Part shown: one piece after another, positions 22,863 to 30,266 of the stretch | How positions within the stretch are numbered: position 1 is the stretch's first letter | How the letters are laid out: every line of letters starts with the position of its first letter | The notes under the pieces: generated by a model | The model's database searches: none | What the model was told of the DNA's origin: nothing | What the model saw: the letters and a program-made list of their open reading frames with translations, nothing else | Origin: Cryomorphaceae bacterium | GTDB taxonomy: Bacteria; Bacteroidota; Bacteroidia; Flavobacteriales; Schleiferiaceae | Direction: 5' to 3' | NCBI GenBank assembly: GCA_013205365.1 | Contig: JABMNC010000070.1 | Coordinates: 1-35,367, forward strand | DNA: 35,367 nucleotides | Program-made: the position numbers and the translations under genes

Positions 22863-24649
22863 GCCTCTTGAGACCCAAAAAACTGCTTGGCGTATAGGTT
22901 TGCATAAGTCCCTCCTTCCTTTAGCAGGGCGTTATGGCTGCCCTGTTCTACTACCCGTCCATGCTCGAGCACCGCGATGCGGTCGGCATGAAGAACAGTA
23001 GCAAAGCGGTGCGCAACCACAATGGACGTGCGGCCTGCGGTAATGGTTTCAGTGGCCTTTTGAATCCAGGCCTCGGACTGTGAATCCACCGAGGAGGTCG
23101 CCTCGTCTAAAATCAGCACGTCGGGGTTTACCAAATAGGCCCTCAAAAAAGCCAAAAGCTGGCGCTGCCCCGTAGAGAGCATGCCGCCGCGCTCCTTGAC
23201 GTCGTAGTCGAGGCCGCCGGGTAGGCTTTGCAAGAAATCCTTGATGCCCATGGCCTCCGCGGCGGTCATAATATCGGAATCGGGAATGGGTCGGTACAGC
23301 GTTACGTTGTTGCGAACTGTATCGCTAAACAGAAAAACGTCCTGCTGCACCAGGGCATATCGGCTTCGGAGGTCGGCAAAATTCCAGTCCTTAACTGCTA
23401 CCCCGTCCACTCGAACTTCACCCGAATTGGGATGGTACATGCCCGCCAAAAGGGCTATCAAGGTGGACTTCCCGCTGCCGGTAGAGCCTACTAGGGCGAG
23501 CATTTCTCCGGGCTTCGCCGACAGGCTAACCTCATGGAGCACAGGCTGACCCTCTTGATAGGCAAAAGACACCCTATCGAATTCTACACTGCCCATGACC
23601 TTGGACCCGCGGTGTGCGCCAGGCCGCTCCAGTTGGTCGTCGCGCTCCACGAGCTTGAGCACCCGATCGCTTGCCACCATACCCATTTGAAGCGTATTAA
23701 AGCGGTCTGCAAGCTGCCGAAGCGGACGGTAAAGCATGTTGATGAACAGGGTTAGGGCTGTTAAATCACCAATGCTTACGCTGCCCGGATCAACCAGCGA
23801 GCGCCAGCCTCCGTACCAAATTGCCAGACCAATAGACAGGGCCGACAGCATGTCAATTATGGGCAAAAACAAAGAAAAGTACCATATACTTTTAATGTTG
23901 GCGTCGCGATGCCGCTGGTTTATGGCCTCAAAACGACTGGCCTCCTTGCCTTCGCGGCCAAAAAGCTGTACGACGGCAATGCCAGTAATCCGCTCCTGAA
24001 CAAAGGTGTTGAGCGCTGCTACTTGGTTTCTGACGTCGGTAAAAGCAGACTTAATGCTTTTTTGAAACCAACGGGTCGCCAAAAAAAGAATTGGAATTAC
24101 CGACAGGCTGACGGCCACCATTCCCGCGTCAAAGAGCAGGAACATCGCAGCAATCATTAAGAAAATTTTAAAGAGATCCCCAAAAATTACCAGCAAGCCT
24201 TCGGCAAAAATATCGGCCATGGTCTCCACGTCGCTCACCGTCCGCGTGACCAACTGACCCACGGGAGTGCTGTCAAAAAAAGACGTATTAAAATGCAGCA
24301 ACTGCCCAAACAAACGCACGCGCACGTCGCGGATTACCCTCTGACCAAGTTCATTGGTAGCCAGTACAAAAAACCATTGACCGATGGCCTCCACAACCAA
24401 GGCGCTGACCAGCAAGGCAATGCTCCAGTGCAGCATGGTTAGATTCTGCTCCTCAACCGCATAGTCTACCGCAACCTTGACCAAATAGGGCCTCAGGGTC
24501 GTAACGGCCCCTAATGCAATGCTCAGAACCGCTGCAGCGCGAAGCAGGAATCGGTAGGGTTTGGCAAACTTCAAAACCCTGCGCAGCACCGCCCAGTCAA
24601 AGACTTTGCCGCTAACGCTTGGGGATGAATTGGGGTTTTTCTCGGCCAT
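22859..24649 (-). CDS. ABC exporter, fused permease and ATPase (MsbA/MDR-like)
   Basis: A 596-aa half-transporter, homodimer or heterodimer, in the inner membrane. The N-terminal six-helix exporter domain (LLRAAAVLSIALGAVTTLRP onward, with the coupling-helix region NTSFFDSTPVGQLVTR) is followed by the nucleotide-binding domain with Walker A GSTGSGKST, Q-loop VQQDVFLF, signature LSTGQRQLLAF, Walker B VLILDEATSSVD and H-loop VAHRF. The signature has Thr in place of the second Gly of LSGGQ, as seen in some MDR-type exporters. The substrate is unknown; lipid or drug export is typical. The start is ATG 24649, overlapping truA by 38 bases, so the two are probably co-transcribed. Confidence 0.92.
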   Translation of the reverse strand: MAEKNPNSSPSVSGKVFDWAVLRRVLKFAKPYRFLLRAAAVLSIALGAVTTLRPYLVKVAVDYAVEEQNLTMLHWSIALLVSALVVEAIGQWFFVLATNELGQRVIRDVRVRLFGQLLHFNTSFFDSTPVGQLVTRTVSDVETMADIFAEGLLVIFGDLFKIFLMIAAMFLLFDAGMVAVSLSVIPILFLATRWFQKSIKSAFTDVRNQVAALNTFVQERITGIAVVQLFGREGKEASRFEAINQRHRDANIKSIWYFSLFLPIIDMLSALSIGLAIWYGGWRSLVDPGSVSIGDLTALTLFINMLYRPLRQLADRFNTLQMGMVASDRVLKLVERDDQLERPGAHRGSKVMGSVEFDRVSFAYQEGQPVLHEVSLSAKPGEMLALVGSTGSGKSTLIALLAGMYHPNSGEVRVDGVAVKDWNFADLRSRYALVQQDVFLFSDTVRNNVTLYRPIPDSDIMTAAEAMGIKDFLQSLPGGLDYDVKERGGMLSTGQRQLLAFLRAYLVNPDVLILDEATSSVDSQSEAWIQKATETITAGRTSIVVAHRFATVLHADRIAVLEHGRVVEQGSHNALLKEGGTYANLYAKQFFGSQEA

Positions 24650-25412
24650 CGAACAGGCACTCGGCAAAAGCCGCGCCCGCAAAGGTAAGTCCCTGGGCAG
24701 GCGCAGACGGGCCCGAATCCGTCCTTTTTTGGCCTTGGCACAGGGTCTCCCAAGCGTCTATTCCCCGGTCGGCTATGGCCTGCTCGATCATGGTTCCGAC
24801 CAAGGCGCGGACCATGTTTCGCAAAAATCTAGATCCCTCAATTTCAAATAGTAAGTCATCACCCAAAACATTCCACTGGGCATGGCTTATGCTGCACATT
24901 CCATTGGTCGGAGCGCTCCCGCTTCGCTCAAATGCACCAAAATGGTGCGTACCGACAATACTCTCAGCCATTTGATGCAGCAGCTGCACATTCAAGGTTC
25001 GATCAAGTTGCCAAGCGGTATCGCGGCCAAAAACCACCTTAGTGCGCTGAATTCGGTATTGATAGGACCTCGACACTGCACTAAATCGAGCATGAAAATC
25101 CATGGTAACCGGTACCGCTTCAAACAGGACCAGGTCGTCGGGCAAAAACCGATTCATGCGGTAGACCATTTCGGAGCAGTCCACCACCGAATTGGTATCA
25201 AAATGAGCAATGTAGTTGAGCGCATGCACCCCAGAATCTGTGCGGCCTACGCCCAGAACTTCGACCTCGGACCGCAGCCATGTGGCCAGTGCGGACTCCA
25301 GACTCTCTTGTACCGTGCGGCCTGCAGCCTGCCGCTGCCAGCCAAGAAATTTCGCGCCGTGGTAGGACAAGCGCATTGCATAACGATGGGTGAACGAACT
25401 TTGAGGCGACAT
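24612..25412 (-). CDS. truA: tRNA pseudouridine(38-40) synthase
   Basis: Modifies uridines 38-40 of the tRNA anticodon stem. The 266-aa product has the catalytic aspartate in VLGVGRTDSGVHALNYIAHF, the N-terminal YHGAKFLGWQRQ, RSYQYRI, and the C-terminal FLRNMVRALVGTMIE, all in TruA order. The start is ATG 25412, preceded by a TACCTTTG box only 6 bases away, so the mRNA is probably leaderless. This ATG shares a CATG with the ATG of the divergent phosphoesterase gene. The ABC exporter gene overlaps its 3' end. Confidence 0.96.
   Translation of the reverse strand: MSPQSSFTHRYAMRLSYHGAKFLGWQRQAAGRTVQESLESALATWLRSEVEVLGVGRTDSGVHALNYIAHFDTNSVVDCSEMVYRMNRFLPDDLVLFEAVPVTMDFHARFSAVSRSYQYRIQRTKVVFGRDTAWQLDRTLNVQLLHQMAESIVGTHHFGAFERSGSAPTNGMCSISHAQWNVLGDDLLFEIEGSRFLRNMVRALVGTMIEQAIADRGIDAWETLCQGQKRTDSGPSAPAQGLTFAGAAFAECLFDGREKPQFIPKR
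25396..25403 (+). promoter_or_regulatory. weak candidate -7 element of the phosphoesterase gene
   Basis: GAACTTTG, one base off TAnnTTTG, located inside truA and ending 7 bases before ATG 25411. Confidence 0.35.
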
Positions 25413-25938
25413 GAATACCAAAGGTAGGGCCTTAAAAATCCTCGTACTCTCCGACAGCCACGGCCATCTCGACGACCGAATCCTCGCCCATGCTGCCGAG
25501 GCCGACGAGGTCTGGCATGCCGGAGACGTTGGATCGCTCGACGTTGTTGATCGCCTGGCTTCCGCTTCTAAAGTGCTGCGCGGCGTTTATGGCAACATCG
25601 ACGATGCCGCTTTGCGAAGAACCTGGCCGCTGAACCAACGGTTTACTGCGGGCGGGTTGCGCGTCTGGATCACCCACATCGCCGGGCCCGCGGGTCGCCT
25701 GCCCAAAGACATTAAGGCCGGTTTAAAGGCGGATCCGGTCGATCTGCTGGTTTGCGGACACTCTCATATTCTGCGCGTTGGTCAAGACGCCTCCGGGGTT
25801 TTGTGTATGAACCCAGGGGCATGCGGTGTGCATGGCTTTCATAAGGTGCGGACCATGCTTCGCTTCACGATTCAGGAAGGCAAGGTCGAGAACTTGTCGG
25901 TTATAGAGCTCGGCGCACGTGGTGCACTCCAGCCCTGA
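25411..25938 (+). CDS. YfcE/MJ0936-type metallophosphoesterase
   Basis: A 175-aa calcineurin-like phosphodiesterase. Dinuclear metal ligands are visible in order: the LSDSHGH motif (DxH), HAGDVG (GD), GNIDD (GN), and the late histidines in WITHIAG and CGHSHILR (GHxH). YfcE-type enzymes cleave phosphodiesters in vitro; the natural substrate is unclear. The ATG at 25411 adds 7 residues before the usual KILVLSDSH start, and no other start codon is available, which supports the overlap with truA. Its TGA stop abuts the convergent DUF4293 stop with no gap. Confidence 0.9.
   Translation: MNTKGRALKILVLSDSHGHLDDRILAHAAEADEVWHAGDVGSLDVVDRLASASKVLRGVYGNIDDAALRRTWPLNQRFTAGGLRVWITHIAGPAGRLPKDIKAGLKADPVDLLVCGHSHILRVGQDASGVLCMNPGACGVHGFHKVRTMLRFTIQEGKVENLSVIELGARGALQP
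25419..25426 (-). promoter_or_regulatory. candidate -7 element of truA
   Basis: Minus strand TACCTTTG, an exact consensus match inside the first codons of the divergent phosphoesterase gene, ending 6 bases before the truA ATG. Confidence 0.55.
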
Positions 25939-26322
25939 CTACTTCTTTTTAGCCTTTGGGCGAAAGCGATCTGCCTCCCGAACCTTGGCTTCGTCGACCT
26001 GAATGGCTCGGTTTGCCATTGAGGCCAAAACAACAGCGACCAGAGGTAGGGCAAGGGCCCAGGGCTTTTGAGTTTGAGATTCCAAGTCCGCGTTAAAAAC
26101 AGGAATAAGGTAGACCGCCTCAAGGGCGAAGGCAACGATTATTCCGATGCGATTGACCACAAATTGACGCTGCCTGTACCTAAAGTAGGTGGTATTGGCG
26201 GTGAATAAAGCCACGCCCAGTCCCGCAATTAGCGAGGTCCAGGCGGTCTCGTTGGCTGCACCAACAATAAATAAGCATAGGGCCGCAAGGGCCATGTATA
26301 GAGTTTGAATTCGTTGCCACAT
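25939..26322 (-). CDS. DUF4293 membrane protein
   Basis: A 127-aa integral membrane protein with four hydrophobic helices (LYMALAALCLFIVGAA, SLIAGLGVALFTA, RIGIIVAFALEAVYLI, LALPLVAVVLASMA) and a basic C-terminus KAKKK. It starts MWQRIQTLY, which is the recognisable beginning of the DUF4293 family, known only from Bacteroidota. Function unknown. The start is ATG 26322; a GACCTTTG box (26329-26336, minus) is 6 bases upstream. It is divergent from rho, an arrangement I recall as common in this phylum. Confidence 0.82.
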   Translation of the reverse strand: MWQRIQTLYMALAALCLFIVGAANETAWTSLIAGLGVALFTANTTYFRYRQRQFVVNRIGIIVAFALEAVYLIPVFNADLESQTQKPWALALPLVAVVLASMANRAIQVDEAKVREADRFRPKAKKK

Positions 26323-26336
26323 AGACTGCAAAGGTC

Positions 26337-26364
26337 TTGCATTGCGATGGTTAGTGTATATTTG
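26337..26364 (+). promoter_or_regulatory. candidate rho promoter
   Basis: TTG at 26337-26339, 17 bases of spacer, then TATATTTG at 26357-26364. This is the best two-part match to the Bacteroidota promoter consensus in the window. It would give an untranslated leader of about 70 bases before ATG 26441, unusually long here and possibly regulatory. Confidence 0.55.
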
Positions 26365-26440
26365 CTGCGACAAAAGGCGATATTTTAGCCTGTCACCAAC
26401 CGTACGTTACTGTTTTTTAGTCCCTTATACATTTATTGGT

Positions 26441-28264
26441 ATGGCAACTATGCCTGATTTCTCGGACCGCAAATTGCCCGAGCTCAAAGAATTAGCGGAA
26501 TCAATGGGTATTCCTAAAGCGCGATACTTGCGCAAACCCGAACTTTTAGAGGCCATTCAAGGCTTGAGTAATTCTGCGACTTCTTCTCCCTCGGGCGACG
26601 AAGGTCAGTCGGGTGGCGATGCTCCGGTGCGCGAAGAACGCGCCCCGCGCGAAGACCGAGGACCAAGAGACGACCGTGCTCCCCGCGAAGACCGTGGACC
26701 ACGCGAAGACCGAGGACCAAGAGACGACCGCGGCCCACGAGAAGAACGCGCTCCGCGCGAAGACCGTGGACCAAGAGAAGACCGTGGACCAAGAGACGAC
26801 CGTGGCCCAAGAGAAGAACGCGCTCCGCGCGAAGACCGTGGACCAAGAGACGACCGTGGACCAAGAGACGACCGCGCTCCGCGCGAAGACCGTGGACCAA
26901 GAGACGACCGTGGACCAAGAGACGACCGTGGACCAAGAGACGACCGTGGACCAAGAGACGACCGTGGTCCAAGAGACGACCGTGGACCGCGCGACGATCG
27001 TGGACCAAGAGACGACCGTGGTCCGCGCGACGATCGTGGACCAAGAGACGACCGTGGTCCGCGCGAAGACCGACCCCGCAGAGACGGCTGGGAACCGAGG
27101 GAACCCAGAGAACCCCGCCCACCGCGCATTCAAGAACCCATATTTGAATTTGAGGGAATAATTCCGACCGAAGGCGTAGTCGAAATCATGCCCGAGGGCT
27201 TTGGATTCCTGCGTTCAAGCGACTACAACTACCTGAACTCGCCCGACGACGTGCTGCTAACCCAGCAGCAAATCAAGCATTTTGGACTCAAAACTGGCGA
27301 TACCGTTCGAGGCGAAGTGCGCCCACCGCGCGAAAGCGAAAAGTTTTTTCCGCTCACTAAAGTGCATTTGATCAACGGCAAAGACCCCGATTTCATTCGA
27401 GACCGCGTCGCTTTTGAACACCTTACTCCACTCTTCCCTGAAGAGAAGTTTGACCTAACGGGCCGCAAGGCAACCGTCAGTACCCGCATTATCGACCTGG
27501 TTTCGCCTATCGGCAAAGGCCAGCGCGGCCTTATCGTAGCCCAGCCAAAAACGGGTAAAACTACCTTGCTCAAAGAGGTGGCCAACGCCATCGCCGCGAA
27601 CCACCCCGAGGTCTACATGATTATTCTGCTTATCGACGAGCGCCCAGAAGAAGTAACCGACATGGCGCGCAGCGTCAATGCAGAAGTGGTCGCGTCAACC
27701 TTTGACGAGCCCGCAGAACGCCACGTGCGCGTGGCCAACATTGTGCTCGAAAAAGCCAAACGCCTGGTAGAAAGCGGCCACGATGTGGTCATTTTACTCG
27801 ACTCCATCACAAGGCTTGCCCGTGCCTACAATACCGTGAGTCCTGCCTCGGGCAAGGTGCTCTCGGGCGGAGTGGACTCCAACGCACTGCACAAGCCCAA
27901 GCGCTTCTTCGGCGCGGCCCGCAACATTGAAAACGGCGGATCTTTAACCATTTTAGCCACTGCACTTATTGATACTGGGTCTAAGATGGACGAGGTCATC
28001 TTTGAAGAATTCAAAGGAACCGGCAACATGGAGATGCAGCTCGATCGCCGCATAGCCAACCGCCGCATCTGGCCGGCCATTGACTTAATCGCTTCTGGAA
28101 CGCGCAAAGAGGACATGCTGCTTCGCCCTGAAGTACTCAACCGCATGTACATTCTGCGCCGCCACCTTGCCGACATGACGCCGGTGGAAGCCATGGAATT
28201 CATGGAAGACCGCATCAACAAGACACGAAACAACGAGGAGTTCCTGGTTTCGATGAACAGCTAA
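26441..28264 (+). CDS. rho: transcription termination factor Rho with repeat-rich insertion
   Basis: A hexameric RNA-dependent ATPase that ends transcription. Rho N-terminal helix domain: residues 1-45 (LPELKELAESMGI). Then a low-complexity insertion with 24 Arg/Asp/Pro hexapeptides (about residues 68-211). Then the primary RNA-binding domain (GFGFLRSSDYNYL, DVLLTQQQIKHFGLKTGD) and the RecA-like core: Walker A AQPKTGKTTLL, Walker B with ILLIDERPEE nearby, DSITRLARAYN, the Q-loop region KVLSGGVD and GTGNMEM with the R-loop. The size (607 aa versus 419 in E. coli) comes from the insertion, which is common in this phylum and may bind RNA or phase-separate. The start is ATG 26441 or ATG 26450. 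Confidence 0.97.
   Translation: MATMPDFSDRKLPELKELAESMGIPKARYLRKPELLEAIQGLSNSATSSPSGDEGQSGGDAPVREERAPREDRGPRDDRAPREDRGPREDRGPRDDRGPREERAPREDRGPREDRGPRDDRGPREERAPREDRGPRDDRGPRDDRAPREDRGPRDDRGPRDDRGPRDDRGPRDDRGPRDDRGPRDDRGPRDDRGPRDDRGPRDDRGPREDRPRRDGWEPREPREPRPPRIQEPIFEFEGIIPTEGVVEIMPEGFGFLRSSDYNYLNSPDDVLLTQQQIKHFGLKTGDTVRGEVRPPRESEKFFPLTKVHLINGKDPDFIRDRVAFEHLTPLFPEEKFDLTGRKATVSTRIIDLVSPIGKGQRGLIVAQPKTGKTTLLKEVANAIAANHPEVYMIILLIDERPEEVTDMARSVNAEVVASTFDEPAERHVRVANIVLEKAKRLVESGHDVVILLDSITRLARAYNTVSPASGKVLSGGVDSNALHKPKRFFGAARNIENGGSLTILATALIDTGSKMDEVIFEEFKGTGNMEMQLDRRIANRRIWPAIDLIASGTRKEDMLLRPEVLNRMYILRRHLADMTPVEAMEFMEDRINKTRNNEEFLVSMNS
26642..27073 (+). repeat. 24 tandem 18-base repeats within rho
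   Basis: Exactly 432 bases, 24 units of 6 codons, encoding variants of GPRDDR, GPREDR, GPREER and APREDR. The last ten units are nearly identical at DNA level, with two synonymous variants using GCGCGACGATCGT alternating with the main form. This points to recent unit duplication and probable length variation between strains. Confidence 0.95.
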
Positions 28265-28365
28265 TGCTGCATCAAGGCCGCCACCGGGCGACCAAAATGT
28301 GCCAGCAGATGCGTGAAAAGTCTAGTCCTTCAAACATCGTCCGCAGTCCACACGCAAAAAAGCCC
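28265..28365. other. rho-pyrR intergenic spacer
   Basis: About 100 bases with no convincing hairpin terminator and no PyrR-type attenuator. The A-run before the pyrR box (28355-28361) is the only notable feature. Confidence 0.4.
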
Positions 28366-28373
28366 TAATTTTG
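28366..28373 (+). promoter_or_regulatory. candidate -7 element of the pyr operon
   Basis: TAATTTTG, an exact TAnnTTTG match, ends 8 bases before the pyrR ATG. A leader this short leaves no room for classical PyrR attenuation. Confidence 0.5.
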
Positions 28374-28381
28374 CGTTTGAA

Positions 28382-28936
28382 ATGGCACCAAAGACGCTTC
28401 TGAATCAGCGCGAATGCGCGGTTACCATCAGCCGCCTGTGCCACCAAATTAATGAGGTGCACGTGCCCTGGGACCGCACTGTATTGGTTGGCCTTCAGCC
28501 CCGCGGAGCCAAGCTGCTCAGGGCCCTAGTGGCCCAACTCGAGGCGGAATTTGCTACAGGCCCGGTCGCCAATGGCCTTTTGGACATCACCTTTCATCGA
28601 GACGACTTTCGCCGCCGTGAGGAACCTCTTACCGCCAGCCCTACTGAAATGAATGTTCTCATCGAAGGCAAGCGAGTTATCATCATCGACGACGTGCTCT
28701 ATACGGGAAGGTCGGTGCGGGCAGCCCTCGACGCCCTCGGAGACTTCGGACGCCCGGAGCGCGTAGAACTTTGTGTGCTCATCGACCGCCGCTTCTCTCG
28801 CGAACTCCCCATTCAGCCAGACTACTCAGGGCGAAGGGTTGACGCACTGAACCACGAGCGCGTACGCCTCAACTGGAACGGCCCCACCCTTGAATCCGTT
28901 TTGCTCGAATCCCCTGACTATGCCCCAGAACGCTAA
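28382..28936 (+). CDS. pyrR: PyrR, bifunctional pyr regulator / uracil phosphoribosyltransferase
   Basis: A 184-aa type I phosphoribosyltransferase-fold protein. The PRPP-binding loop is VIIIDDVLYTGRSVRAALDAL (about residues 100-120, acidic pair DD), with the PyrR-like VGLQPRGAKLL and the DITFHRDDFRRRE block. PyrR of Bacillus regulates pyr genes by RNA attenuation and has weak UPRT activity. Here the leader seems too short for attenuation, so the enzyme activity or another mode may dominate. The start is ATG 28382; the frame is open to 28313, but that part covers the promoter. The gene overlaps pyrB by 17 bases. Confidence 0.92.
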   Translation: MAPKTLLNQRECAVTISRLCHQINEVHVPWDRTVLVGLQPRGAKLLRALVAQLEAEFATGPVANGLLDITFHRDDFRRREEPLTASPTEMNVLIEGKRVIIIDDVLYTGRSVRAALDALGDFGRPERVELCVLIDRRFSRELPIQPDYSGRRVDALNHERVRLNWNGPTLESVLLESPDYAPER

Positions 28937-29870
28937 GTTGCAGTCGCGCCATCTATTGGGCCTTCAGCATGTTCCCGCCGAAGACATCCAATTAATTCTG
29001 CACTGGGCAGGGCACTTTAAAGAAGTTATTAACCGCCCGATTAAACGGGTACCCTCGCTTCGAGACCTAACCGTCGCCAACCTATTTTTTGAAAATTCTA
29101 CGCGGACTCGCCTCAGTTTTGAATTAGCCGAGAAGCGCCTCTCGGCCGATGTCGTTAATTTCTCTGCCTCTACCTCGTCGGTCAAAAAAGGCGAAACGCT
29201 CAACGACACCGTTAGCAACATTTTGGCCATGAAGGTGGACCTCGTAGTTATTCGCCATTCCGAGGCCGGCGTTGCCCACTTTTTGGCGGACCGCGTACCC
29301 GCGCACATCGTCAATGCCGGAGACGGAACGCACGAGCACCCCACCCAAGCACTCCTCGATGCATTCACCATGCAGGAGCGCATTGGCAGCCTCGAGGGTA
29401 AAAAAGTCGTGATTGTCGGAGACATACTGCACTCCAGAGTTGCCCTAAGCAACATTTTTGGACTTCAGAAACTCGGAGTTCATGTTGCCGTGTCTGGCCC
29501 TTCTACGCTCATTCCAAGGGCCATTAGCGAGCTTGGAGTCGAAGTGATTGACCACCTAGACGACGCGCTCGAGTGGGCCGACGTAGCCAACGTACTTCGG
29601 GTGCAGCACGAGCGGATGGACCGAGCCTTCTTCCCGTCGATTCGCGAATACCACAAGCGCTACGGCATTACCATGGAGCGTTTGAACCGTTTAAAGCAGG
29701 TTCCCCTTATTCTTCACCCCGGCCCGATCAACCGCGGGGTAGAATTGACCTCAGAAGTTGCAGACTCGCCCTATGCGGCCATCTTGAACCAAGTTGAAAA
29801 CGGAGTTGCCGTGCGCATGGCTGTCCTCTACCTTCTCGCCTCGCAATCCGCACCGCAAAATGTCGTTTAA
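28920..29870 (+). CDS. pyrB: aspartate carbamoyltransferase catalytic subunit
   Basis: Forms N-carbamoyl-aspartate from carbamoyl phosphate and aspartate, the committed step of pyrimidine synthesis. The 316-aa length is typical. Visible motifs are FENSTRTRLSFELAEKRL (carbamoyl-phosphate binding), HPTQALLDAFTM and HPGPINRGVEL near the C-terminus. The start at ATG 28920 overlaps pyrR by 17 bases; upstream residues are not homologous. No pyrI regulatory subunit is present; the next gene is unrelated and overlaps by 11 bases. Confidence 0.97.
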   Translation: MPQNAKLQSRHLLGLQHVPAEDIQLILHWAGHFKEVINRPIKRVPSLRDLTVANLFFENSTRTRLSFELAEKRLSADVVNFSASTSSVKKGETLNDTVSNILAMKVDLVVIRHSEAGVAHFLADRVPAHIVNAGDGTHEHPTQALLDAFTMQERIGSLEGKKVVIVGDILHSRVALSNIFGLQKLGVHVAVSGPSTLIPRAISELGVEVIDHLDDALEWADVANVLRVQHERMDRAFFPSIREYHKRYGITMERLNRLKQVPLILHPGPINRGVELTSEVADSPYAAILNQVENGVAVRMAVLYLLASQSAPQNVV

Positions 29871-30204
29871 GCTCGAGATCAAGCCCGACTTCTTGAGCCT
29901 CCGTTGGGGACTCGATTCCTTTGGCGCAGACGGGATTCAAGAATTAAAGCTGCTTATTGCCAAGTACCCCGAGGACCACATGATCATTAACTTTCTCTCG
30001 GTAGAGGAATTTATAGGAATCCAGGACCTTCAAGACCTTCAGGCCGCACGCATGGACCAAACGTTCTCCTTCATTTTCGTAGTGCGTCAATCCTTGATGC
30101 AGCTCTTTGACGAAGACCTCGCCATAGTCCCTACCTACCCCGAAGCCGAAGACTACTTTGGCATGGAAGACATGGAACGGCAGCTGCTCGACGGCGACGC
30201 CTAA
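29860..30204 (+). CDS. small conserved protein downstream of pyrB
   Basis: A 114-aa soluble, acidic protein. The predicted alternating strand and helix pattern (DHMIINFLSVEEF, FSFIFVVRQS) and the ending YPEAEDYFGMEDMERQLL resemble small STAS-like proteins I recall beside pyrB in Bacteroidota, some of which are mislabelled ribonuclease Z. There is no metallo-beta-lactamase motif (HxHxDH), so that name does not apply. Function unknown. It overlaps pyrB by 11 bases and is very probably translated with it. Confidence 0.7.
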   Translation: MSFKLEIKPDFLSLRWGLDSFGADGIQELKLLIAKYPEDHMIINFLSVEEFIGIQDLQDLQAARMDQTFSFIFVVRQSLMQLFDEDLAIVPTYPEAEDYFGMEDMERQLLDGDA

Positions 30205-30266
30205 TTAAGGCCTCCGCCTCGCCTATCCTAAAGTCTAATGCCTAGTTGGCAGGCAGCAGCCCAGCG

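Noticed and set aside
26514..27161. Long open frames on both strands across the rho repeat
   Set aside because: They are by-products of the 18-base periodic repeat; composition is low-complexity and only the Rho frame has homology.
29860..30204. Ribonuclease Z label
   Set aside because: Too short, and the HxHxDH metal motif is absent.
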